A stretch of 44,672 nt of DNA from Rhodospirillaceae bacterium UBA6219 (lineage in GTDB: Bacteria; Pseudomonadota; Alphaproteobacteria; Rhodospirillales; Magnetospirillaceae): NCBI GenBank assembly GCA_002435715.1, contig DISD01000059.1:1-44672 (forward strand), in the 5' to 3' direction. The translations under genes were made by a program, and so were the position numbers. How positions within the stretch are numbered: position 1 is the first letter of the stretch; the number at the start of each line of letters is the position of its first letter. This document shows, one piece after another, positions 36,196-43,205 of this stretch. The notes below the pieces were generated by a model that did no database searches, had not been told where the DNA came from, and was given only the letters and a program-made list of their open reading frames with translations.

Positions 36196-37287
36196 TCAGG
36201 ACAGACCGATGGCGCTGGTCAGCATGCGCACGCCTTCAAAGCCGGCGCTGATGGCGAAGACCCCGCCCACCAGCGCGATCAGCAGGAAGGCCACCAAATA
36301 AAGCCGATGGTCGATGAAGAAATGCACCAGGGACAAATGCCAATGTTCGAACTTGGTGCGATCGCCATACAACATGCGGTCAAGCTGATGTTCCTTCTGC
36401 TTGACCCTTTCGTCGGCGGGACGGTCAACCTTGGCGGCTAATTCCACCTGCCAGCGCCCCAAACGCTCCACCGCCTGTTCGCGACTGGCTGCGGGGTTCA
36501 GGGTGACACCAGCCTTGGCGGCGATCTTGTTGTGGCGGTCGATGAATTCCTGGGTGAAATCCAGATGGGCCCGCCCGGCGGCCGAACGCGGCGCGTAGAC
36601 GCAGACCGGCAGACGCGACGCCGCCGCCTCGATCACCGTGTTGTCGCGGGGAATTTCCGTGGCATAGACGGTGCCGCCCAGACGCCCACGGATCAGCTGG
36701 CTGATCTTGCGGGCACTTTTATGGCGGTCATGGATGGTGAACAACACGCCCTGCAACAGCAGGTTCTTGTTCAACCCTTCCTGCACGTATTTGATCGACG
36801 GCAACGTGCGCAGCAAACCGTCATTGGCATAAGGCGTGGCGGTCACCGGAATGATCACCGCCTGAGCGGTCGCCAGGGCGTTGATGGGCAAGATGCCCAG
36901 GGCCGGCGGACAATCGATGACCACGTAATCGCAATCAAGTTCGGCATGGGCGACGATGTTGGACAGCGTGCGCTGGGAATCCTTCATTTCCGACAGCTTG
37001 ATTTCGATGCCGGCCAGGGAATAGGTGGACGGGATCACCCGCACACCCTCGAACATGGTCTGCTGGATCACTTCCGGCAATTCGGCGCTGCCGATGAACA
37101 GGTCGTAGATCCCCTTTTTCGAATTGGGATCAACGCCCAGGCTTTTGGTGGAATCCCCTTGCGAATCCAGGTCGATGACCACCACGGACTTGCCATGAGC
37201 CGCCAGACACACCGCCAAATTGGTGCTGGTGGTGGTCTTGGAGATCCCCCCCTTCTGATTGAAGATGGCAACGATATAGGGTCTCAT
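36196..37287 (-). CDS. ParA/Soj-like ATPase with C-terminal membrane helix
   Basis: 363 residues. The deviant Walker A reads KGGISKTTT: Lys12 and Lys17 are kept, but the Gly before Lys17 is Ser16. Other ParA motifs are VVVIDLDSQGDSTKSLG and YVVIDCPPALGILP. Residues about 265-320 are charged and helical, and 329-349 form a single membrane helix (YLVAFLLIALVGGVFAI). Cytosolic ParA-like ATPases position chemoreceptor arrays in several bacteria; proximity to the chemosensory operon suggests such a role, but a membrane tail is unusual. No parB is adjacent. The gene has a leader of about 180 bases if the promoter near 37473 is used. Confidence 0.85.
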   Translation of the reverse strand: MRPYIVAIFNQKGGISKTTTSTNLAVCLAAHGKSVVVIDLDSQGDSTKSLGVDPNSKKGIYDLFIGSAELPEVIQQTMFEGVRVIPSTYSLAGIEIKLSEMKDSQRTLSNIVAHAELDCDYVVIDCPPALGILPINALATAQAVIIPVTATPYANDGLLRTLPSIKYVQEGLNKNLLLQGVLFTIHDRHKSARKISQLIRGRLGGTVYATEIPRDNTVIEAAASRLPVCVYAPRSAAGRAHLDFTQEFIDRHNKIAAKAGVTLNPAASREQAVERLGRWQVELAAKVDRPADERVKQKEHQLDRMLYGDRTKFEHWHLSLVHFFIDHRLYLVAFLLIALVGGVFAISAGFEGVRMLTSAIGLS

Positions 37288-37472
37288 CCAAGCCGCCTGT
37301 TCTCTTCCCGCACAGTTTCATGTTCCGGGCGATGGAATGGAGCGACAATATTCGCCCCGGGTCCAATCGTCCCAACCTACCCCAACAAACACATATTCAT
37401 GTGATTACGTTAGGAACAGGTTAAACATAGTCGGAGATTCGGCGCAACCGAAGAGGCGGAAACATTCTCTAC

Positions 37473-37517
37473 ATTATAGTTTTCGCCAATGAAACCTGGA
37501 ACATATTGTCACAACAA
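37473..37517 (-). promoter_or_regulatory. candidate promoter and operator for the ParA-like gene
   Basis: On the minus strand a perfect TATAAT (37473-37478) lies about 190 bases before the ATG. Upstream of it is the symmetric TTGT-CACA-ACAA (37506-37517), which could bind a dimeric regulator. The minus-35 region is poor, fitting an activated promoter. The rest of 37288-37472 is AT-richer and holds no gene that I can support. Confidence 0.4.
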
Positions 37518-37524
37518 TGTGAAT

Positions 37525-37560
37525 GAAATAAAAACGCCGCCGGGTTATCCGACGGCGTTT
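37525..37560 (-). terminator. intrinsic terminator after the Cache-protein gene
   Basis: On the minus strand AAACGCCGTCGG pairs with CCGGCGGCGTTT (12 pairs including one G-U) around a five-base loop, followed by TTTTATTT. It begins 24 bases after the Cache-protein stop and closes the MCP-Cache unit. Confidence 0.85.
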
Positions 37561-37583
37561 CCAGCGATCACACTGATCCAGGA

Positions 37584-38042
37584 TCAGGGATAACAGCCAA
37601 CCATGAACAATTGGTTATCCTTGACCTTGACCCAGGTCTGTTTGGGGGCAAGCTTCTTGGTCTCGGGGTGGGTCCACGTATACTTGGCCCAACCGCCATC
37701 GGGGGTTTCCTTGCCGACACGGATCATTTCCTGAATGATCATCACCCCGTTGGTGTCCTTCAACGCCGGAAGCGCCGGGTTGTCGATCAGCTTGGGATTG
37801 ATGGCGTGGACCTTGAAAATACCGTCCATGGTCGAGACGATGACGTACAGCTCGCCGTCGACCCATTCCTTGTTGCCCTTGTCCATGAAGTCGGCGAACG
37901 ACTTCTCTTTGCCGACGGTGCTGTAATGACCGATAGCCTTGTCCACCAGGGACTGCGCCTTCGAGCATTCGTCAGCCTGGGCGATGCCCCATTGGCCCAA
38001 CAGCATGGCGCCAGCGATCATCGCGGTCTTGACCAGCTTCAT
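37584..38042 (-). CDS. secreted single-Cache-domain protein
   Basis: 152 residues from the ATG at 38042 (GAGGA site). A signal peptide MKLVKTAMIAGAMLLGQWGI with likely cleavage after AQA (23) is followed by one Cache-type sensor domain: AIGHYSTVGKEKSFADFMDK, WVDGELYVIVSTMDG, MIIQEMIRVGKETPDGGWAKYTW, ending MVGCYP. Two Cys (about 26 and 150) could form a disulphide. Cache domains bind small carboxylates or amino acids, normally as part of a receptor; here it is free in the periplasm. It starts 28 bases after the MCP stop and probably acts with that receptor. Confidence 0.85.
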   Translation of the reverse strand: MKLVKTAMIAGAMLLGQWGIAQADECSKAQSLVDKAIGHYSTVGKEKSFADFMDKGNKEWVDGELYVIVSTMDGIFKVHAINPKLIDNPALPALKDTNGVMIIQEMIRVGKETPDGGWAKYTWTHPETKKLAPKQTWVKVKDNQLFMVGCYP

Positions 38043-38070
38043 TTCCTCTGCCTCCGTTATGTTTAGATTT

Positions 38071-39771
38071 TCAGGATGATTTGAGACGGCCGACCAGGGC
38101 GTCGACCTCGGATTGCAGGCGGGCGAATTCGCCCACCAGGGATTCGGTGGTGCCGTGCACGTTGCCTGCGGCATTTCCCACTTCCTGGGCGACACGGCGT
38201 ACTTCGCCGATCCCTTCGCTGACCACCCTGGTGCCGTCGGCGGCTTGGCTGACCGACACGCTGATTTCCTCGGTGGCACGCCCTTGCTCGGCCACCGCGC
38301 TGGTGATGGCGTCCAAGGCGTCGCTGACCCGGCCGATGATGGTGACGATACCGTCGATGGCGCGCACCGCCTCTTCGGTGGCCAATTTCATCGAATTGAT
38401 TTCGCTGGCGATTTCCTGGGTCGCCCGCGCCGTCTGGTTGGCCAGGCTTTTCACCTCGCCGGCCACCACGGCAAAGCCCTTGCCGGCGTCACCGGCGCGG
38501 GCCGCCTCGATGGTGGCGTTCAACGCCAAAAGATTGGTCTGGCTGGCGATGTCGTTGATCAGCCCCACCACTTCGCCGATCTTCTTCGACGCCTGGGTCA
38601 GGCTTTTCACCGTTTCGTCGGTGCGCGCGGCTTCTTGCACCGCTTCTTGGGCGACGCGCGACGATTCGCTGACCTGCCGGTCGATTTCCGAGATCGAACC
38701 GACAAGGCGTTCCGCCGCCTGGGCGACGTTTTCCACGTTGCCGCTGGCGGCTTCGGACGATTGCGCCACCTGGGCCGATTGCGACGACGCGGTCTCGGCG
38801 TTGGCGGCCAACAGCTCGGCCTCGCCACGAATGGCGTCGGCGGCGCTGGAGGCGGCGTCCACCGCCGTGCGCACCGTCATTTCGATGTCGGCGGCCAATT
38901 CGGCCATGGCGGCACGTTTGGCCTGTTCGGCCTGACGCTGCATGGCGTCTTGTTCGTCGGTCAACGCCTTGACGCGGACGGCGTTGTCCTTGAACACCTG
39001 GACGGTGGCGGCCATGGCGCCGATCTCGTCCTTGCGGCCCACCGACGGCACCACCACGTCCAATTGCCCCCGGGCCAGGCTTTCCATGGCGGCCGTCATG
39101 CCGCCGACGGCGCGGGCGATGACCCGGCCCAACACCAGGGCGATACCGACCAGGGCCAGCAAAGCCGCCACGGTGATACCGATGAAAAAGCTGCGGGTGC
39201 TGGCGGCGGCGGCACTGGCCGATTGCTTCGATTCGTCCACCAACCGGCTTTCCAGGGCGATCATCCCCCCCGATTCGGCCATCAGCGACTGAAAATTATC
39301 CTGGGCGGTCCACATGAAGGACACCGCGGCGGTGAAGTCCAAGGCCTGCATGGACAACACCTGCTGGGTGTTTTCCTTGTAAAGGGCCAAAGCCTTGGCG
39401 GTCTTGTCCACCAGGGCGGTTTCCTCGGGGGTCAGCTGATAGGTGGAGCGATAACCCGTCAACTCGGCCTCGGCCTGGACCACTGCCGCCTTGAAGGTGG
39501 TTTCGACCTTTTCCATTTGCGCCGCGTCGACCCCGGCCGCATTCCAGGTCAACAAGCGATACAGATCGGAATGCGCCGCCTGCAAACCGCTGGCGAAATG
39601 GGCGCTTTCCACCGATTTGGCGAAGGCGACCGACGCGATGTCATCCAAAGCGCGTTCCTGGTTGGCCAGCCCACGCATGCCGACCACGGCCATGGCGATC
39701 ATGCCGATGGCGGCGACGATGGGAATGACGGCAACCTTGGTGCCGATCTTCACGTCGTCAAGAAAACTCAT
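38071..39771 (-). CDS. methyl-accepting chemotaxis protein with helical-bundle sensor
   Basis: 566 residues, GGGGGGAG site before the ATG. First helix about 12-32, periplasmic four-helix-bundle-like domain about 35-190, second helix about 191-212, HAMP to about 270, and a signalling domain with tip QTNLLALNATIEAARAGD. A short C-terminal tail has no pentapeptide for CheR docking. It is followed by a secreted Cache protein in the same unit, so ligand detection may be partly delegated. The 134 bases upstream (39772-39905) are AT-rich and hold no gene that I can support. Confidence 0.94.
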   Translation of the reverse strand: MSFLDDVKIGTKVAVIPIVAAIGMIAMAVVGMRGLANQERALDDIASVAFAKSVESAHFASGLQAAHSDLYRLLTWNAAGVDAAQMEKVETTFKAAVVQAEAELTGYRSTYQLTPEETALVDKTAKALALYKENTQQVLSMQALDFTAAVSFMWTAQDNFQSLMAESGGMIALESRLVDESKQSASAAAASTRSFFIGITVAALLALVGIALVLGRVIARAVGGMTAAMESLARGQLDVVVPSVGRKDEIGAMAATVQVFKDNAVRVKALTDEQDAMQRQAEQAKRAAMAELAADIEMTVRTAVDAASSAADAIRGEAELLAANAETASSQSAQVAQSSEAASGNVENVAQAAERLVGSISEIDRQVSESSRVAQEAVQEAARTDETVKSLTQASKKIGEVVGLINDIASQTNLLALNATIEAARAGDAGKGFAVVAGEVKSLANQTARATQEIASEINSMKLATEEAVRAIDGIVTIIGRVSDALDAITSAVAEQGRATEEISVSVSQAADGTRVVSEGIGEVRRVAQEVGNAAGNVHGTTESLVGEFARLQSEVDALVGRLKSS

Positions 39772-39905
39772 GCGCTCCCCCCTATTCGCGAGACGCCACG
39801 CCCCTTTATCGTCTTTTTAAAAGGCTATCAGGCCGATTACGAGAAATCGACTCATCTTTGACTCTTAATACGACTATTTATTTAAAGTTATATGTCGATT
39901 AATTG

Positions 39906-41057
39906 TCACACCTCGACGCGTCCTTTGCGCGGCCGCGCCGGCAAAACGGAAATGGCGGCGGATTGGGCGGCGGTCAGGCTTTGACCACGATTGTAAGCGG
40001 CCAGCACGTGGTCGGCGGCGTCGTAGCCTTCGTCGATCGAGCGTTTCAGATTCGAAAAGCTCCAGTCGTAATTGATGTTGAACGCCACCGGAATCTCGAT
40101 GACCTTCAAATCGGGGTGGGTCTTGGCGACGTGATGCTTGAACAGCTTGACGTCGTCCTCGCTGGTGGTGGCGGCGAACAACATCACCAGGTTGTTCAGC
40201 GCGTCGTACAGGTTTTCCGGCTTGCGCACCTGCTTGATGTCCAGGATGCGGCTGACCCACACCTCGTCCAGATCCGGGTGGTTGCGCATCAAGTCTTCGA
40301 AATTGACGGTGTCGACGGTGGCGCCTTCACAATAAAGCTTGCCGCCGAAAGCCACCGGCTCTTCGATATAGGGAAGCGCCGAACAGGCACACAACGTTTC
40401 GGCGCTGATCTTCTGATACTGGCCGTCCTTGTTGCTGAACAGCTCCAGGCGGTCGTCGGTCAGGTTATAGGCGTTGTGGTAAAGAACCGGTCGCCCCGGC
40501 TCGTATAGCCGCTGGAAGGCGATCTTTTGCAGGAACGCGCTGTCGGGATAATAGATACGTGACAAACCACGGGTCTTGCTTTTGTACATCAGGCTGGTGA
40601 CGAAGCGCGAAAACGGGTTGACCGCCATCACCTGGTTCAACACCAGCGCGTTGAAATTGGCCTGGCTCCATTGCGTCGGATCGCCGGCGAAACGCAGGAT
40701 GTCGGCCCAGGCTTCCTGGATCGCCGCCGGCACCACCAGATTGTCATAGCTGGCGGGGTCCATGACGAACTCGACCATGTTGCGGAAGCTGTCCTGATAA
40801 TCGGGGGCAAAGGCCGCGGCGATGGGAAAGCGGTCATAGACGTCGTCGGGACGGAAGATGCCACGGAAGAAATCCAGCGAAGTCTGATATTCGGCGCCGG
40901 GTTCCGCCTGGTTCCAGACGATGCCCAGCCAAGCGCCGATACAGGCCAGCGACCACACGTCGAAAGTCATCCCCGGCTCTTCATGGAGACGCTTCAAGGT
41001 CCCCAGGCTCAGCCCCACGGCCGGGCCGCCGCCGGCCAGACAGATTGCACGCTTCAT
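39906..41057 (-). CDS. patatin-like protein with altered catalytic dyad
   Basis: 383 residues from the ATG at 41057 (AAGGA site); longer frames upstream overlap the oxidase subunit gene. CLAGGGPAVGLSLGTLKRL (6-24) is the oxyanion Gly-rich loop of patatin-like phospholipases. The nucleophile elbow, normally GxSxG, is LACIG, placing Cys39 where Ser is expected, and the DGG/DGA aspartate is Glu244 (CEGATVD). The protein may use Cys, or be a non-catalytic lipid-binding relative. No signal peptide. The 97 bases upstream separate it from the NorF-like gene on the same strand. Confidence 0.8.
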   Translation of the reverse strand: MKRAICLAGGGPAVGLSLGTLKRLHEEPGMTFDVWSLACIGAWLGIVWNQAEPGAEYQTSLDFFRGIFRPDDVYDRFPIAAAFAPDYQDSFRNMVEFVMDPASYDNLVVPAAIQEAWADILRFAGDPTQWSQANFNALVLNQVMAVNPFSRFVTSLMYKSKTRGLSRIYYPDSAFLQKIAFQRLYEPGRPVLYHNAYNLTDDRLELFSNKDGQYQKISAETLCACSALPYIEEPVAFGGKLYCEGATVDTVNFEDLMRNHPDLDEVWVSRILDIKQVRKPENLYDALNNLVMLFAATTSEDDVKLFKHHVAKTHPDLKVIEIPVAFNINYDWSFSNLKRSIDEGYDAADHVLAAYNRGQSLTAAQSAAISVLPARPRKGRVEV

Positions 41058-41154
41058 GACAGAATCCTTGCGCCAACCACACTCATAGCGAGAAGTGAGC
41101 TTAGGCGCAGGACGGACAAACAGCAACCTGAGAGTGCAAAATGTAATTAAATTG

Positions 41155-41448
41155 TTACCCGCCGGCGACCACATAAGTGGCGAACAACACGCCGAGGATG
41201 AGGACCAACGAGCCGGTGAAGAAACCGCGCCAACCGCTGCCCGCCTTGCGCAGGTCAAGGAAATGGTCCAACACCGCCCGGGCCTTCAGGAACGACGCCA
41301 GCAAAGCCACCGTCACCGCCACCAGGCCGGCTTCGCTGTGGCCAAAGCCCAGCACCGCCACCAGCGAGACCACGGTCAAGCCCACCAACAATGCCCAAGC
41401 GCCAAGCAGGCGGCGGCTGATCTGGTCTTGGTTTTCCAAGTCGGACAT
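41155..41448 (-). CDS. NorF or cytochrome-oxidase subunit IV-like membrane protein
   Basis: 97 residues with three hydrophobic helices (about 15-35, 40-52 and 75-95) and LASFLKARAVLDHFLDLR between them, the pattern of prokaryotic oxidase subunit IV and NorF. GGTGAG precedes the ATG, five bases after the stop of the subunit III-like gene, so the two form one unit. NorF helps nitric-oxide reductase reach full activity. No norCB or oxidase catalytic subunit is present nearby, so assignment to NO reductase rather than to an oxidase is tentative. Confidence 0.8.
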   Translation of the reverse strand: MSDLENQDQISRRLLGAWALLVGLTVVSLVAVLGFGHSEAGLVAVTVALLASFLKARAVLDHFLDLRKAGSGWRGFFTGSLVLILGVLFATYVVAGG

Positions 41449-41453
41449 GGGAC

Positions 41454-42059
41454 TCACCGCAGCAAATAGACGATGGGGAACAAGATCAACCAGATCAGGT
41501 CGACCATGTGCCAAAAGGCGGCACCGGTTTCCAAATTCTCGGCCGAATTCTTCCAGCCGACGATGGCCAGGACGACGATTCCCATGATCACGTGCATGGC
41601 ATGAAAACCGGTCATCAGATAGAATAAGGTGAAGAAGGTGTTGGTTTCGATGTCGATGCCCTGGGCCGCCTTGCTGGCATATTCCATACCTTTGATGACC
41701 AGGAAGACCAGTCCCAAGGCCCCGGCGCCGGCCAGGAAGAAACGCGATTTGCGCCCCTGCCCCAGCCCACCGAACTGTACCGCCTTGGCCGCCAGCCAAC
41801 CGCTGGTCACCAGCACCAAGGTGTTGGCACCGCCCATGCGCACGTCCAACAGCGCCTGACCGGCCCGGAAGGTTTCCACATCCAGGACACGGGCGATGCC
41901 GAAAGCGACGAAAAAGGCGCCGAACACCAGCAATTCGCTGATGATCAACACCCACATGATGGGATTGCCGGGCAAGTCGGACAACGCCCCCCAACCCTGG
42001 CCGGGCGAGGCTGGGTCAAGGGCGGCGTCAGCGGACGGCGTAGGTTGGCTCTGGTTCAT
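41454..42059 (-). CDS. NorE or cytochrome c oxidase subunit III-like membrane protein
   Basis: 201 residues from the ATG at 42059; an ATG at 42095 overlaps the putative FNR box and is less likely. Five hydrophobic helices with MWVLIISELLVFGAFFVAFG and TGFHAMHVIMG, family signatures of subunit III/NorE. Short length and pairing with a subunit IV-like gene fit NorE-NorF. There is no clear Shine-Dalgarno at 42059; if the box lies at the usual minus 41.5, the transcript would begin almost at the ATG. Confidence 0.83.
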   Translation of the reverse strand: MNQSQPTPSADAALDPASPGQGWGALSDLPGNPIMWVLIISELLVFGAFFVAFGIARVLDVETFRAGQALLDVRMGGANTLVLVTSGWLAAKAVQFGGLGQGRKSRFFLAGAGALGLVFLVIKGMEYASKAAQGIDIETNTFFTLFYLMTGFHAMHVIMGIVVLAIVGWKNSAENLETGAAFWHMVDLIWLILFPIVYLLR

Positions 42060-42094
42060 CAGAAATTTCTGACATACCTGGGTCTGACCAGCCA

Positions 42095-42108
42095 TTGACC
42101 ACGGTCAA
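42095..42108 (-). promoter_or_regulatory. candidate FNR/NnrR-type box
   Basis: TTGAC-CACG-GTCAA is a perfect inverted repeat in the FNR/DNR/NnrR format TTGAT-N4-ATCAA, with C/G at the fifth position. It lies about 42 bases (centre to start) ahead of the subunit III-like gene. It supports control by oxygen or nitric oxide. Confidence 0.55.
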
Positions 42109-42179
42109 GCGCCTGTGGCCTTGCGATACAGCCGACAAGTCCCTATGATATACGCACAAACCTTTACGTGCGGCGAACC

Positions 42180-42560
42180 ATGGGTCAGAAGCTGGTCGAC
42201 GAGCGTTATTTGGCGGAATTGCGGTCCTGGGTGGGTGAACAGGTTTTCACCTCTTTGGCCAACCAGGCGGCCGACAATTTGGAACCGCCCTTGGCCGATT
42301 TGGCCAAGGCGTGGTCCGCTTCGGATTCCCTGGCTGCCCAAGACGCCGCCCATCGTTTGAAAGGCGCCGCCGCCAGTATCGGTTTTTCCGCCCTGGCCGA
42401 GGCGGCTCGGCAAGTCATGGTCAACCGCGACGGCTGGGATGCTCCTGACGGCGTCACCCTTCCCGTCCTGCGGCAATTGACCCGGCAATCCCTGCAGGCG
42501 CTGGAAAGCTGGCAGCGTGCTCAGGCGCAGGTGATGCCGGTCCCGGCCAAACCGCAATAA
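42180..42560 (+). CDS. free-standing HPt-domain protein
   Basis: 126 residues from the ATG at 42180; a GTG four codons earlier is possible and the ribosome-binding site is weak. AAHRLKGAAASIGF contains the phospho-acceptor His58, and the rest is a helical bundle with no other domain. HPt proteins pass phosphate between hybrid kinases and response regulators. A hybrid kinase with its own HPt lies 0.6 kb downstream on the other strand. The last 40 bases overlap msrA tail to tail. Confidence 0.88.
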   Translation: MGQKLVDERYLAELRSWVGEQVFTSLANQAADNLEPPLADLAKAWSASDSLAAQDAAHRLKGAAASIGFSALAEAARQVMVNRDGWDAPDGVTLPVLRQLTRQSLQALESWQRAQAQVMPVPAKPQ

Positions 42561-43156
42561 CCGTTGGGATTGCGCGCCAGATATTGCTGGTGATAGGCCT
42601 CGGCGTAATAGAAAGTCCGATCGCTGGCGATTTCCGTGGTCACCGGACCAAAGCCGGCTTGGGACAACCGCAGGCCGAAGGCCTCGACCGAACGGCGAAC
42701 CTGATCGTCCTGTTCGGTGTCGAAGACATACAAAGCCGACCGGTATTGGGTGCCGACATCGTTACCCTGGCGCATGCCTTGGGTGGGGTCGTGACTTTCC
42801 CAGAACAGCCGCAACAAGGTGGACAGCTCCAGTTCGGCGGGATCATAGACGGCCAGGACCACTTCGGTATGGCCGGTACGGCCGGAACACACCTCGTCAT
42901 AGGTGGGATTGGGCGTCTGCCCCCCGGCATAACCCACGGCGGTGACCCACATTCCCGGCAATTGCCAAAGCTTGCGCTCGGCCCCCCAAAAGCAGCCCAT
43001 GCCCAGCAGGATCCGCCGACAAGCGGACGGAAAGGGCGGCAACAAGGGCCGCCCCAGGACCAGGTGACGGTCGGGGACCGCCATCACTTGGTCGCGGCCG
43101 GGCAAGGCCTGTTGCGGTTCGGGAAGACGGAGCTTGGCGCTGACAAAAGGAAACAT
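42521..43156 (-). CDS. msrA: peptide methionine-(S)-S-oxide reductase MsrA
   Basis: 211 residues from the ATG at 43156 (GGA site); an ATG seven codons earlier is in frame. GMGCFWGAE carries catalytic Cys55, with YAGGQTPNPTYDEVCSG, GHTEVVLAVYDP and HDPTQGMRQGNDVGTQYRS as further signatures. The C-terminus GYCGLAGTGITCA provides recycling cysteines. The N-terminal extension of about 45 residues resembles the long E. coli-type MsrA. It repairs oxidised methionine using thioredoxin. It overlaps the HPt gene by 40 bases. Confidence 0.95.
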   Translation of the reverse strand: MFPFVSAKLRLPEPQQALPGRDQVMAVPDRHLVLGRPLLPPFPSACRRILLGMGCFWGAERKLWQLPGMWVTAVGYAGGQTPNPTYDEVCSGRTGHTEVVLAVYDPAELELSTLLRLFWESHDPTQGMRQGNDVGTQYRSALYVFDTEQDDQVRRSVEAFGLRLSQAGFGPVTTEIASDRTFYYAEAYHQQYLARNPNGYCGLAGTGITCA

Positions 43157-43205
43157 GGCGAATTCCGTTGAAATCATCAGGTCGATATTTGGGATTCGCC
43201 GCGCC

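Noticed and set aside
41449..41994. Minus-strand frame that extends the NorF-like gene upstream to 279 codons
   Set aside because: This part overlaps the subunit III-like gene out of frame; only the last 97 codons have family features and a Shine-Dalgarno.
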